Source of the DNA: RZYY01 sp036794825
Lineage (GTDB): Bacteria > Bacteroidota > Bacteroidia > Bacteroidales > 4484-276
DNA length: 64,000 nt
Direction of reading: 5' to 3'
Assembly (NCBI GenBank): GCA_036794825.1
Contig: DAIRGA010000003.1
Span: forward strand, 1-64,000
Shown: one piece after another, positions 1 to 9,451 of the stretch
Layout: every line of letters begins with the position of its first letter
Numbering within the stretch: position 1 is the stretch's first letter
Notes under the pieces: model-generated
Database searches by the model: none
Seen by the model: the letters and a program-made list of their open reading frames with translations, nothing else
Told to the model about the DNA's origin: nothing
Program-made: the position numbers and the translations under genes

Positions 1-425
1 TGAGCAACATACTCAGGATCAACTACTACGTCTGGTCCGGCTGTGGATGAACGCTCAATGTCTAACTCCCATGTCAGCGTTTCGTCACCCGGGTTGATTA
101 TAGTCAGGTATTTTAATGTTAACATATTTGGAACACTATGATATTCAATCAGTTCCTCAGGATCGAATTGAATCAGGGGTGAGATTCTACCCGGTTTGCC
201 CGGGCTTTTTTGCTGGGTTTTCACAGTATCACCTATTAAGGTAGATTCGCAGAAAGTTACATCCGACAAGGTTGATTGTTGAACCTTGTCGTTTGAAGGG
301 TTCAACCACCCAGCCCTTAAGGGCTCCGTGGCCATTGGTGAGCCGTCCGCTTCATACCCGGTAGCATGCGATGGGGGTGAGAAGGTTCCCCAGAAGCAAA
401 ACAAAATTACAGTTAATGTCTTCAT
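1..425 (-). CDS. Secreted protein, N-terminal part only (cut by window edge)
   Basis: An open frame on the minus strand starts at ATG 425 and runs without a stop to the left edge, giving 141 codons of an incomplete protein. The first 21 residues (MKTLTVILFCFWGTFSPPSHA) form a signal peptide. A low-complexity, Ser/Thr/Pro-rich stretch follows. The last part, with TIINPGDETLTWELDIE, resembles the beta-sandwich repeats (N-x-G-x-x-x-L-x-W pattern) common in large extracellular Bacteroidota proteins. The specific function cannot be told because most of the protein lies outside the window. Secretion is directly suggested by the signal peptide; T9SS export would be inference. Confidence 0.6.
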   Translation of the reverse strand, partial: MKTLTVILFCFWGTFSPPSHATGYEADGSPMATEPLRAGWLNPSNDKVQQSTLSDVTFCESTLIGDTVKTQQKSPGKPGRISPLIQFDPEELIEYHSVPNMLTLKYLTIINPGDETLTWELDIERSSTAGPDVVVDPEYVA

Positions 426-1323
426 TTTGTTGATGGTTTGATTTGAAGAAATGTATTGGAACTGATCACAAAGATTTATGGTTGGCTTGTGATTTCATGA
501 GAATAGATAACCGAAAGTAATTTTCAAAGAGCGAGAATTAATAAAAAGTAAAATTCACCGGGCAATATTACTGCAGAAAATTATAGAATGCAATAAGAAT
601 GGCAACAAATAATCTAATTTGAAAGTATTCCAAATTAGGGTTAGGTTTACTTCGCTTATTATTATCTGGTAAAAAATTTTGGTGCTCGATACTCTTTGAT
701 AATGATGTATTTAAGAGCAATCACACTCACACCATTACTTCTTTCTTCCACACCAGTAAGAAAGTTGGAAATTTCAGCATTAAGTTGAAACAGAGGGAAT
801 CAGGATGCGAATGGAATTCCCCTTAACCATAAGGTCGTATACTACTGAATATCAGTCAGCAATTGAGTAAGTTGCCTGCAATGACGGAGACTTCCGGAAA
901 AAGTTGACTTTACTACTGCTTTTCAATTCGCGCCTTTTAGGAAATGCACCCATCTTTGATGAGAAAGTACGTCAAAGGCCGGATTTTATTACCAGACAAT
1001 CTTTATCTTCCTGCTTCCCAGTCTTGACCCCGCAATTGCCAATCCAGGAATCAGGCGGGCGCCCATTGGCGGTGTAATTGTTAAACCACGGAGCTATCCA
1101 AGCACTTTTTTAAATGGATAAGATATCTTTACATAGTATTCTAATTTCCGGAAAAGATAACCCCGAAAGCTGGTATTCAATACATTACAGGTGACACAAA
1201 GACCAATTCCAGGTAGATGGTGGTAATTCTTCTTTTTTCTAAAACCATTTTAAATTACTGTGATTCAAACCGTGTTGTGTTCAAAATATCTACTTTTACA
1301 TTTTGAAATTCTAAATTAGCAGC
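426..1323. other. Gene-poor stretch of about 900 bases
   Basis: No frame here gives a convincing gene. It is AT-rich at both ends. A minus-strand stretch of about 45 codons (roughly 667-810, ending in ...YRAPKFFTR then stop) is open but is broken upstream by a stop in the same frame and has no start, so it may be remains of a decayed gene. Near 1275-1305 a TTG followed 19 nt later by TACATTTTG is an imperfect Bacteroidota promoter that could serve the DUF362 gene. Confidence 0.4.
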
Positions 1324-2253
1324 ATGAAACGTAGAGATTTTATTACAAAAGGTGTTGGCGCAGGGATAGTTGCCGGTAGTGCAGCATCATTTGCCGGGAT
1401 TGGAAATGTGTTTGCGGGCGGGCAGCAGGGCGATGCCGGGAAGCCATATGACCTGGTGGCTGTGCGCGGTGGAGAACCTGCACAAATGTTCGACCTTGCA
1501 ATGGAAGCTGCCGGAGGTATGTCAAAGTATGTCAAAAAGGGGCAGACGGTGGTGGTAAAACCCAATATCGGCTGGGACGTTACGCCGGAGCGGGGCGCAA
1601 ACACTAATCCCCACGTTGTAAAAAGAATCGTGGAGCATTGCTTCCAGGCTGGCGCCAAGCAGGTGTATGTGTTCGACAATACCTGCGACAAGTGGGATAT
1701 GTGTTACAAAAACAGTGGTATCGAAAAGGGTGTGAAAGATGCCGGCGGACAGATGGTTCCGGGGCACACCGAAAGCTATTACCATGAAGTGCCCATTGTA
1801 AAGGGTAAGAGTTTGAAAACCACCAAAGTGCATGAACTGATCCTCGAATCGGATGTCTTTATCAACGTACCTGTGCTCAAGCATCATGGATCGGCCCGCT
1901 TAACCATTGCAATGAAGAATTTGATGGGCGTGGTGTGGGACCGTCGCTGGTGGCATAAGAATGATCTTCATCAATGCATTGCCGACTACTGCACCTTTTA
2001 CCGCAAACCCAACCTGAATGTGGTGGATGCCTATCGTGTAATGTTGCGCAATGGCCCTCGCGGCGTTTCGGTGGATGACATTGCCGACATGAAAAGCTTA
2101 ATGGTTTCAGAGGACATGGTTGCTGTGGATGCCGCTGCAGCGCTGCTTTATGGAGAAGAACCTGCGGATATCAATTACATCCGCATTGGCGATGAAATGG
2201 GAATTGGCACATCAGACCTTAGTAAACTCAACATCAAAAGGATACGGGTATAA
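1324..2253 (+). CDS. DUF362 domain protein, Tat-exported
   Basis: This 309-residue protein opens with a twin-arginine signal (MKRRDFITKG, then a hydrophobic segment ending near residue 31 at NVFA-GG), so it is probably folded in the cytoplasm and exported by Tat. The rest is the DUF362 fold: a KPNIGW segment near residue 80, NTNPHVVKRIVEH, then FDNTCDKW, and VPVLKHHG near residue 185. DUF362 proteins are often found with iron-sulfur proteins, and the next gene, 10 bases downstream, is a membrane polyferredoxin, so the two probably act together in an electron-transfer unit at the membrane. The substrate is unknown. No cysteine cluster is visible in this protein itself, so any cofactor would have to come from its partner. 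Confidence 0.85.
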   Translation: MKRRDFITKGVGAGIVAGSAASFAGIGNVFAGGQQGDAGKPYDLVAVRGGEPAQMFDLAMEAAGGMSKYVKKGQTVVVKPNIGWDVTPERGANTNPHVVKRIVEHCFQAGAKQVYVFDNTCDKWDMCYKNSGIEKGVKDAGGQMVPGHTESYYHEVPIVKGKSLKTTKVHELILESDVFINVPVLKHHGSARLTIAMKNLMGVVWDRRWWHKNDLHQCIADYCTFYRKPNLNVVDAYRVMLRNGPRGVSVDDIADMKSLMVSEDMVAVDAAAALLYGEEPADINYIRIGDEMGIGTSDLSKLNIKRIRV

Positions 2254-2263
2254 AACTGTTGTC

Positions 2264-3847
2264 ATGCTGAAAATAATCCGCGTATTACTGGCAGTCGTTT
2301 TCCTGCTTTTGTTTGCCTTCATTTTCGTTGATATCAAACACGTTGTACCCGAAAAATTCCTGTTTTATTTCACCCGCTTTCAATTGGCGCCGGCTGTTCT
2401 CAGCACTATCACGATCGGAGGATTTGCTGTTTTCAGCTTGATTTTCATACTGTTACTTACGGCGTTGTTTGGCCGTGTTTATTGTTCCACTTTGTGCCCG
2501 CTGGGGACACTTCAGGACGTGGTAACAAGGATTTTTAAGCCAAAAAAGAAAAAGCGCCGCTTCAAATACCACAAACCCAACAACTGGCTCAGGTATGCTC
2601 TTTTTGCCGCAACAGCAATTCTACTGATTTTCGGCAGCGCGTTACTGCTGAATCTGCTCGATCCTTACAGCAATTTCGGGAAGATTTTTTCCAACCTTGT
2701 GAGACCGGTTTACATGTGGGCAAACAACCAGCTGGCTGCTTATTACGGCAACAGCTACACCGTTGTTCCGGTGGAGATCAAAGGATTTCAGGCTGCAGCC
2801 ATTGTTTATTCGGTTGTCTTTCTCGGAGTAGTCGGTTTTCTGGCAGCCTGGCGCGGAAGACTTTTTTGCAACACCCTTTGTCCTGTCGGAGCCTGTTTGA
2901 GCCTGCTTTCAAGGAAATCTCTTGTTCAGATTCATCTCGATCACGAAAAGTGCAACAGTTGCGGATTGTGCGCTATTACCTGCAAAGCCGAGTGTATTGA
3001 TGCAAAAGAGCGAAAGGTAGATATGTCGAGATGTGTGGGCTGTTTCAATTGTATGTCGGCCTGCAAATCGAACGGTGTACTTTATACCATTCCATCAAAT
3101 GGTAAAGATGCCAAAACATCGGATTCGACCGACGAAAAACGCCGGTTTATCCTCGGTGGACTAATTGCATCCGCAGCCAGTTTAACAGGATTGAAAGCGT
3201 TCGCGGAAGAAGAGGAACATACCGGAAGAGGCCGCGGCAGGGGACGTGGCCGTGGGCAGGGGAACCGTGGTGAGCCTGTGCCGGTAGTACGCGAATTTGC
3301 CATTTCGCCGCCCGGTTCGCAAACTCACGACCATTTCAATTCCAAATGTACAGCCTGCCACCTTTGCGTCACGGCCTGCCCAAAACAGGTACTCGTTCCC
3401 GCTTTCACGGAGTATGGCCTGATGGGAATACTGCAACCAAGGTTGGATTATGGCGTAAGTTTCTGCAATTACGAGTGTGTGGTTTGCAGCCAGGTGTGCC
3501 CTACAGGTGCAATTATGCCTGTGAACAACGAAGAAAAGAAGCTTGTGCAGATCGGGATTGCCCATTTTATAAGGCAAAATTGTGTTGTGATCACGGATAA
3601 GACCGACTGCGGGGCTTGTGCTGAGCATTGCCCGACCCAGGCAGTAAGGATGGTTCGTCATCGTAACGGACTTTTTCTCCCAGAGGTTACTGATGCGATT
3701 TGTGTCGGCTGCGGCGCCTGCGAACATGCCTGCCCAACCGATCCGAAATCCATTTATGTTGATGGGAACCCCGTGCATAAGCCTGCTGAATTGCCACAAA
3801 CCGAAGCGATTGACAAAGAAATTGACTTTGATGAGTTTCCATTTTAG
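2264..3847 (+). CDS. Membrane polyferredoxin, NapH-like fused to NapG/MauM-like ferredoxin
   Basis: The frame opens earlier, but ATG 2264, 10 bases after the DUF362 stop, is the sensible start because it begins directly with a membrane helix; this gives 527 residues. The N-half is NapH/NosR-like: several membrane helices with two C-x3-CP motifs (C74-P79 and C202-P207), then two 4Fe-4S motifs (C230/233/236/240 and C257/260/263/267). At residues 292-314 there is an internal KRRF followed by a hydrophobic stretch ending in AFA, very like a Tat signal, then an Arg-Gly tract (321-331). The C-half has four more cysteine clusters around 362-372, 401-412, 449-456 and 480-490, as in NapG/MauM ferredoxins. 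It likely carries electrons across or to the outer face of the membrane for the DUF362 partner. The donor and acceptor are unknown. Confidence 0.85.
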   Translation: MLKIIRVLLAVVFLLLFAFIFVDIKHVVPEKFLFYFTRFQLAPAVLSTITIGGFAVFSLIFILLLTALFGRVYCSTLCPLGTLQDVVTRIFKPKKKKRRFKYHKPNNWLRYALFAATAILLIFGSALLLNLLDPYSNFGKIFSNLVRPVYMWANNQLAAYYGNSYTVVPVEIKGFQAAAIVYSVVFLGVVGFLAAWRGRLFCNTLCPVGACLSLLSRKSLVQIHLDHEKCNSCGLCAITCKAECIDAKERKVDMSRCVGCFNCMSACKSNGVLYTIPSNGKDAKTSDSTDEKRRFILGGLIASAASLTGLKAFAEEEEHTGRGRGRGRGRGQGNRGEPVPVVREFAISPPGSQTHDHFNSKCTACHLCVTACPKQVLVPAFTEYGLMGILQPRLDYGVSFCNYECVVCSQVCPTGAIMPVNNEEKKLVQIGIAHFIRQNCVVITDKTDCGACAEHCPTQAVRMVRHRNGLFLPEVTDAICVGCGACEHACPTDPKSIYVDGNPVHKPAELPQTEAIDKEIDFDEFPF

Positions 3848-3886
3848 CAGCAATTAATATACTTCAACAATCTTAATAAATTAAAA

Positions 3887-6844
3887 ATGAAAATGTTACC
3901 TCTGCTATGGATGACATTAATTATTTTATTAATGTCCTGCGCCCCACAACCCGAAACCTTAACCTCCTATGTTGATCCATTTATCGGAACTGATGCCCAC
4001 GGGCACGTTTTTCCCGGCGCCACAGCGCCTTTCGGGATGGTACAGCTCAGCCCAGACACTCGCAAGGACAGCTGGGACGGCTGCTCAGGCTATCATTATT
4101 CCGACAGCACCATTATGGGATTCAGCCACACCCACCTGAGCGGAACAGGAGTTGGTGATTACGGCGATATCCGGCTGATGCCGACCGTTGGCGAAGTGCT
4201 GCTTGATCCCGGAACGGAAGAAAATCCGGAATCTGGCTACAGGTCAAGGTTTTCGCACAAAAACGAAACTGCCCGGCCAGGTTATTATCAGGTAGTGCTG
4301 AAGGATTATCAGATTGATGTTCAACTGACAACTTCTCAAAGGGCTGGATTTCATAAATATACCTACCCAAAATCGGAAAATGCCAACGTCATCATCGACC
4401 TGGTGGAAGGTGTAACAACTGACCGGATTCTCGACCTGTGGATCAGGTTTGTGAGCGATACCGAAATTGAAGGATTGCGCCGCACCGACGGCTGGGCCAA
4501 TGACCAGTGGGTGTTTTTCAATGCCGAATTTTCAAAACCGTTTGAAAGCTTTGGTGTTTCGGTTAATGGAGAAACAACGGAAGGGCTGCAGTTTGCGCAG
4601 GGCAAAGATGTGAAGGCATGGGTCACATTTGCCACAAATGCCGGTGAGGAAATTCTGGTTAAAGTAGGGATTTCGGCTGTGAGTGAAGAGGGCGCTAAAC
4701 TTAACCGGCAAACTGAAATTCCGGATTGGGATTTTGACCAAATCAAACAAAAGGCAGATCAGGTTTGGGAAGCTGAATTGGGCAAAATTCAAACAGAAAC
4801 AAAGGATAAAAACCGAAAAACCGTTTTCTACACAGCGCTTTACCATGCCATGATTGCTCCGAATCTTTACACCGATGTGGATGGAAAATATCGCGGTCAC
4901 GACATGCAGATCCACCAGACTGAAGGTTTTGATGTGTACACCGTGTTTTCGCTCTGGGATACATTCCGTGCGCTGCATCCGCTGCTCACCATTACCCACC
5001 AGGATTTGACCAACGACTTCATCAACACCATGCTGAAACAATATGAGCAGGGCGGATTATTGCCCGTTTGGGAGCTGGCTGCCAACGAAACCAACTGCAT
5101 GATCGGCTACCATGCCGTGCCTGTGATTGTGGATGCCTATATGAAGGGAATCCGCGGGTACGATGCTGAGGAAGCACTGGAAGCCTGCATCAAAAGCGCC
5201 ATACAGGATCAGTTTGGACTGGAAAGTTACAAAACCAAAGGCTTCATTCCTTCGAATGCCGAACCGGAATCGGTTTCCAAAACCCTCGAATATGCATACG
5301 ACGACTGGTGCATAGCAATGCTGGCCAAAGAAACGGGCAGGGAGGATGTATTCGAAACCTTTATCCGCAGGGCGCAGAATTACAAAAACATCTTTGACCC
5401 TGAAACCGGCTTTATGCGCGCCAAAACCAACGAAACCTGGTTCAGTCCCTTTGATCCGGCAGAGGTCAACTTTAACTACACCGAGGCCAACTCCTGGCAA
5501 TACAGCTCTTTTGTGCCGCAGGATATTTCAGGACTGATGGAGTTGATGGGTGGCAGGGAAAAGTTTATTGAGCGCCTCGACCAGATGTTTGCCGAAAACT
5601 CGCAAACCACCGGTCGTCACCAGGCCGATATCACCGGATTGATCGGCCAGTACGCCCACGGCAACGAACCGAGCCACCACATGGCTTACCTTTACAATTA
5701 CGCCGGCCAGCCGTGGAAAACACAGGAGGTTGTGCGCGAAATTATGGATGATCTTTACACCCACCACCCCGATGGCCTTTGCGGAAACGAAGATTGCGGG
5801 CAGATGTCGGCCTGGTATGTACTGAGCGCCATGGGTTTTTATCCTGTTACTCCCGGCGCAAACCTTTATGCCATTGGCAGTCCGGTGATGGATAAGGTGA
5901 CCATCCGCCTCGAAAATGGAAATGAGTTTGTGATCGAAGCTAAAAACCTCTCCACAGAAAACAAGTACATACAGACAGCAACATACAACGGACACGTCTG
6001 GCCAAATTCCTTTATTACCCATCAGATGATCATGGATGGCGGCTACCTGGTGTTTGAGATGGGGAAAAATCAAAACAAGAGCTGGGGCGCAGCCGAAAGC
6101 GAATTCCCGGTTTCACAGATCAGTGACCACCAAATCACCCCGGTTCCGTTTGTAAAAACCGGCGCCAAAGTCTTTTACGACCGGCAAACCATCGAACTGG
6201 CCAGCGCCGACCCGGCGGCTGCGATTGAATATTACAACGCCGGAAGTAAAAATCTGGCTTTTCTGCCCTACACCGGCCCCATCGAAATTGAGCAATCTAC
6301 CATAATCGAAGCCCGCGCAAAAAAGGCCGGGCAGGATTATAGTTTCCTGATCAGGGCTGAGTTTGTGAAAATACCGCCAGGACGCATGATCACCATTAAA
6401 TATCCCTATGCCGACCAATACAGCGCCGGCGGCGACATTGCGCTGATTGACTACCAGCGTGGCGGCAACGACTTCCGCACCGGACACTGGCAGGGTTACG
6501 AAAAAGTTGACCTGGTCGCTACCATTGATTTGGGTAAAAATGAAAAGCTCACCAGATTAACCACAGGCTTTTTCCAGGATGTTAACGCCTGGATTTTCAT
6601 GCCTGAGTTTGTAGAATACGCTGTTTCTGATGATGGGGTGAACTTCCGAACCATCGGAAAAGTTGAAAACCCGGTTGCCGAAGACGACTGGGCGATTCAA
6701 TCGTATGATTTTTCGGCAAAGTTTTCTCCAACAACTGCCCGCTATATAAGAGTTACAGGGAAAAATCGCGGCTTCTGTCCAAGTTGGCACAAAGGCGCCG
6801 GAAACCCCTCCTGGATTTTTGTGGATGAGGTGGTAATTCAGTAA
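3887..6844 (+). CDS. GH92 alpha-mannosidase lipoprotein with C-terminal accessory domains
   Basis: The 985-residue protein starts with a lipoprotein signal (LIILLMSC, Cys about 19), so it is probably anchored in the outer membrane. GH92 enzymes are calcium-dependent exo-alpha-mannosidases that trim N-glycans and similar glycans. Family motifs are clear: VDPFIGTD near the mature N-terminus, YTVFSLWDTFRALHPL, HGNEPSHH (591-598) and GNEDCGQMSAW (633-643), the last two holding the acid/base residues. After about residue 760 comes a chitobiase/hexosaminidase-C-like beta domain, then from about 884 a discoidin (F5/8 type C)-like domain ending the protein, probably for carbohydrate binding. The extra domains make it longer than the usual roughly 750 residues. 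It follows the redox pair by 39 bases, but no functional link is evident. Confidence 0.93.
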   Translation: MKMLPLLWMTLIILLMSCAPQPETLTSYVDPFIGTDAHGHVFPGATAPFGMVQLSPDTRKDSWDGCSGYHYSDSTIMGFSHTHLSGTGVGDYGDIRLMPTVGEVLLDPGTEENPESGYRSRFSHKNETARPGYYQVVLKDYQIDVQLTTSQRAGFHKYTYPKSENANVIIDLVEGVTTDRILDLWIRFVSDTEIEGLRRTDGWANDQWVFFNAEFSKPFESFGVSVNGETTEGLQFAQGKDVKAWVTFATNAGEEILVKVGISAVSEEGAKLNRQTEIPDWDFDQIKQKADQVWEAELGKIQTETKDKNRKTVFYTALYHAMIAPNLYTDVDGKYRGHDMQIHQTEGFDVYTVFSLWDTFRALHPLLTITHQDLTNDFINTMLKQYEQGGLLPVWELAANETNCMIGYHAVPVIVDAYMKGIRGYDAEEALEACIKSAIQDQFGLESYKTKGFIPSNAEPESVSKTLEYAYDDWCIAMLAKETGREDVFETFIRRAQNYKNIFDPETGFMRAKTNETWFSPFDPAEVNFNYTEANSWQYSSFVPQDISGLMELMGGREKFIERLDQMFAENSQTTGRHQADITGLIGQYAHGNEPSHHMAYLYNYAGQPWKTQEVVREIMDDLYTHHPDGLCGNEDCGQMSAWYVLSAMGFYPVTPGANLYAIGSPVMDKVTIRLENGNEFVIEAKNLSTENKYIQTATYNGHVWPNSFITHQMIMDGGYLVFEMGKNQNKSWGAAESEFPVSQISDHQITPVPFVKTGAKVFYDRQTIELASADPAAAIEYYNAGSKNLAFLPYTGPIEIEQSTIIEARAKKAGQDYSFLIRAEFVKIPPGRMITIKYPYADQYSAGGDIALIDYQRGGNDFRTGHWQGYEKVDLVATIDLGKNEKLTRLTTGFFQDVNAWIFMPEFVEYAVSDDGVNFRTIGKVENPVAEDDWAIQSYDFSAKFSPTTARYIRVTGKNRGFCPSWHKGAGNPSWIFVDEVVIQ

Positions 6845-6890
6845 ACAAATCGTCTATTGGATAGTGAATTTCGTCAGGCATCTGTCATGG

Positions 6891-9359
6891 TTATTTTTTG
6901 ATTAGTTTTTTGCCGGCTATTTTGCTTCCATCCATCTCGAAAGTGACTATGTAATTTCCGTTTCTGACTGTATTCCCGCTAGCATCATCCCCTTTCCAGG
7001 TCAGCGAATACTCACCTTTGGATAGTTTGGCATCCATCAGGGTTTTAACGGGCCTGCCGGTAATATCGCTGATCCTTACCACTACTTGTGCCGGATTCTG
7101 AATTCTGAAAGCAATGAAGGTATGTGCCGAAAAGGGATTGGGATAAACCTGAATGTGGTTGTCCTCCCTGATGGCATTTCCCGGCCTGACAATACCTGTT
7201 GTGGTATCCTGATATTCATAGGCGCCCATGTCAATCCTGTTGCCTGATATACGCGGCCTGCCGGCCAGGTCGGTAGGGGGAATGTGGATGGTATCGCCAT
7301 CGTATTTGTACAGGACGATTTTATCATTCTCCAGTTTAATGTAAGGATAATCCATCCCTTCTTCGTACATGGGTGTGCCGGCGTTGATGCATGGCGAGCC
7401 GGGCAGCAGGTAGTAGGCTGTGTCGCCGGTTGCGGCCCAGAGCGGGTCTTCATCCATGTTACCATCCAGCCAGTTGAGGATATTCTGGTTGTACCAGTTG
7501 TTAATCTCGTCCTCTCCGCCTTCGATGTTGGAGTAGGCAATGTTGGCCGTGGCTGGAAAAGTTGACCCCCAACGGCTACCAAGTGAAAGCTCATGCAGCG
7601 AGTCGCCGTACATAATGGAATTGTACATATTCAGTATGGAACCTTCGTCAACGGTAACGGTAAAGCCCTGTTCACCTCTGACAATATTATTTCCAATAGT
7701 TGCATTTATCAAATCTAATGTTGTATGGTTAGATACAGCTAATCCAACCATTGTTCCCGGACCCCATCCGGGATCGGGAACGCGCAGGTTGTCCGTTATC
7801 TGAAGGTTGGTCACTTTTACGTGCATCAAACCGGGATTGGGCAAGCTTCCGGTAATATTCATTGCCATACCTTCTCCTTGTTCGGGATCAGAATCGGGTC
7901 CGGCTTTTTCGATTCGACAGTTATTGATGCTAATGTATTTTGGCGGCTCAAATGAGTTTCCTATGGAGAAGTTACACCCTCCACGTAGATTTTTCAGTTC
8001 AATGTTGGAAAATGATACATTATTGCTATATCCACAGGATATCCCAGGCCAATCTGAACTGGTGCAATCGCCTATTTTGATATTTGTTACATTAATATTG
8101 TTGCAAATATTAATGAAAATCCCTGATGAAACACCAGTAATAGCAAAACCATTTATCAAAGAAAGGTTTTTGATCGAAAAATCCCTCATCAATCCATAGC
8201 TTTTAAAAAAATAGTACATCGAATCGGCATCAAAGATGGTGCTGTCGCGGCTTGCACCAATCAGCGAAACATAACTTCTTCCGTTCAATGGGAAAAGTTC
8301 CCCGTTTGTTGATGGCGAATACACTCCGTTGGTGAGATAAATGGTGCGCGGGTTTAAGCTGTCGGATGCAATTATGTGATAAGCGTAGGCAATGGTTTTC
8401 AGCGCACTCTGGGGTGTAAGGCCGTCGTTTTCATTGCTGCCGGAAACCGGGTCAATATACAGATCATAATCAACCGGTTCTATCTTGGCATTTTCGATGC
8501 TGATGGTGAGGTCGTTTACAGGGTAATTATATACATCATAACTATAAATGAAATGCTGGTCGGGATTGATCACTGTGAAGGTATCAACAATGACTGCCTG
8601 AGGCGGGCAGTAGGAGGTTTTACTATAATCTGATCCGAAAGGTGAATAGTTCAGGTAGAGATTACATTTGATTTGCGGATCGAAAATGATTGAAGCATCA
8701 TAAGAGCAAATCAATCCGCCACCATTAGCGAATGCATGGTTGTACCTAACAGTACATCCCGAAAGAAAGGTTTCTGAGTATCGGGTCCAAATTCCTCCTC
8801 CAGTATCTGCCTTATTATTCTGTACAAAGCAATGGTGTATTTCAGGATCGGCATGGAATACATATATTCCACCGCCTTTTTTTGACCCACTTCCATAACC
8901 GCTACCGTGTTGAATGGTGAATCCGTATATAATAATCTTAGCATTTCCGGTATTCCTGATGGCTATGCAACTGCCGCTGTGGTTGCCATCAATTACCGTA
9001 GTATGAATGTAGCTTTTGTCCGGGTTGATAAGATAAAGGCTTGCAATTGTTATATCCTTTAATGAATAGGTCAAATCAAGATTTTCGAAGTAGGTTCCGG
9101 GGTAAACCAGGATGGTATCGCCGGAAGCCGATGCCAGGTATGCTTGCTGAATTACAGTATAATTGCCGGTACCATCTTGCTTTACAGTGAGGATGGCGGC
9201 ATTGGCATGAGCAGGCAGGAGGAAGAAATAAGTAAGCAGAGGAAGTAAAAAGCTGTAAGGAATAAGCATTAGGCGCCAATAGTAACCTGAATGAGTGACT
9301 TCAACTTTTTTAGATTGATCCCGGACTGCGCACTCAGTTGTATGTTTTAGATGTTTCAT
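6891..9359 (-). CDS. T9SS-secreted parallel beta-helix (choice-of-anchor Q type) protein
   Basis: I place the start at ATG 9359 (822 residues). A longer frame to 9437 exists, but its first codons lie in the hairpin at 9384-9434. ATG 9269 is a further option that starts exactly at the signal peptide (MLIPYSFLLPLLTYFFLLPAHANA). The body is a right-handed beta-helix: TVIQQAYLASASGDTILVYPGTY, repeated G-G-I-Y/W and N-N turns, and a late segment with CINAGTP and DLAGRPRISGNRIDMGAYEY, typical of choice-of-anchor Q proteins. The last ~85 residues (VYPNPFSAHTFIAF ... GKKLIKK) are a T9SS type A sorting domain. It is therefore exported through the outer membrane and perhaps binds or cleaves polysaccharide; no catalytic site is recognised. 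It lies downstream of another T9SS cargo gene on the same strand. Confidence 0.85.
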   Translation of the reverse strand: MKHLKHTTECAVRDQSKKVEVTHSGYYWRLMLIPYSFLLPLLTYFFLLPAHANAAILTVKQDGTGNYTVIQQAYLASASGDTILVYPGTYFENLDLTYSLKDITIASLYLINPDKSYIHTTVIDGNHSGSCIAIRNTGNAKIIIYGFTIQHGSGYGSGSKKGGGIYVFHADPEIHHCFVQNNKADTGGGIWTRYSETFLSGCTVRYNHAFANGGGLICSYDASIIFDPQIKCNLYLNYSPFGSDYSKTSYCPPQAVIVDTFTVINPDQHFIYSYDVYNYPVNDLTISIENAKIEPVDYDLYIDPVSGSNENDGLTPQSALKTIAYAYHIIASDSLNPRTIYLTNGVYSPSTNGELFPLNGRSYVSLIGASRDSTIFDADSMYYFFKSYGLMRDFSIKNLSLINGFAITGVSSGIFINICNNINVTNIKIGDCTSSDWPGISCGYSNNVSFSNIELKNLRGGCNFSIGNSFEPPKYISINNCRIEKAGPDSDPEQGEGMAMNITGSLPNPGLMHVKVTNLQITDNLRVPDPGWGPGTMVGLAVSNHTTLDLINATIGNNIVRGEQGFTVTVDEGSILNMYNSIMYGDSLHELSLGSRWGSTFPATANIAYSNIEGGEDEINNWYNQNILNWLDGNMDEDPLWAATGDTAYYLLPGSPCINAGTPMYEEGMDYPYIKLENDKIVLYKYDGDTIHIPPTDLAGRPRISGNRIDMGAYEYQDTTTGIVRPGNAIREDNHIQVYPNPFSAHTFIAFRIQNPAQVVVRISDITGRPVKTLMDAKLSKGEYSLTWKGDDASGNTVRNGNYIVTFEMDGSKIAGKKLIKK

Positions 9360-9383
9360 GTATTTGTAATGTTTAGCTGATAA

Positions 9384-9434
9384 ATATCTCCCGCAGTTGG
9401 CACAGATTATTTGGGCACTTTCTGCGGGAGATAT
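9384..9434. repeat. Perfect 13-bp inverted repeat between two T9SS cargo genes
   Basis: ATATCTCCCGCAG at 9384-9396 is exactly complementary to CTGCGGGAGATAT at 9422-9434, with a 25-base loop. On the minus strand it falls after the stop of the 432-residue cargo gene and before the chosen start of the beta-helix gene. There is no U-tract, so it is not a standard intrinsic terminator; it could be an mRNA processing or stabilising hairpin, or an attenuator. Confidence 0.7.
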
Positions 9435-9451
9435 CAATTGATACCCATAAA

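Noticed and set aside
3182..3853. 223-codon minus-strand frame opposite the polyferredoxin gene
   Set aside because: The plus-strand protein has six clear iron-sulfur cysteine clusters, so the antisense frame is a shadow.
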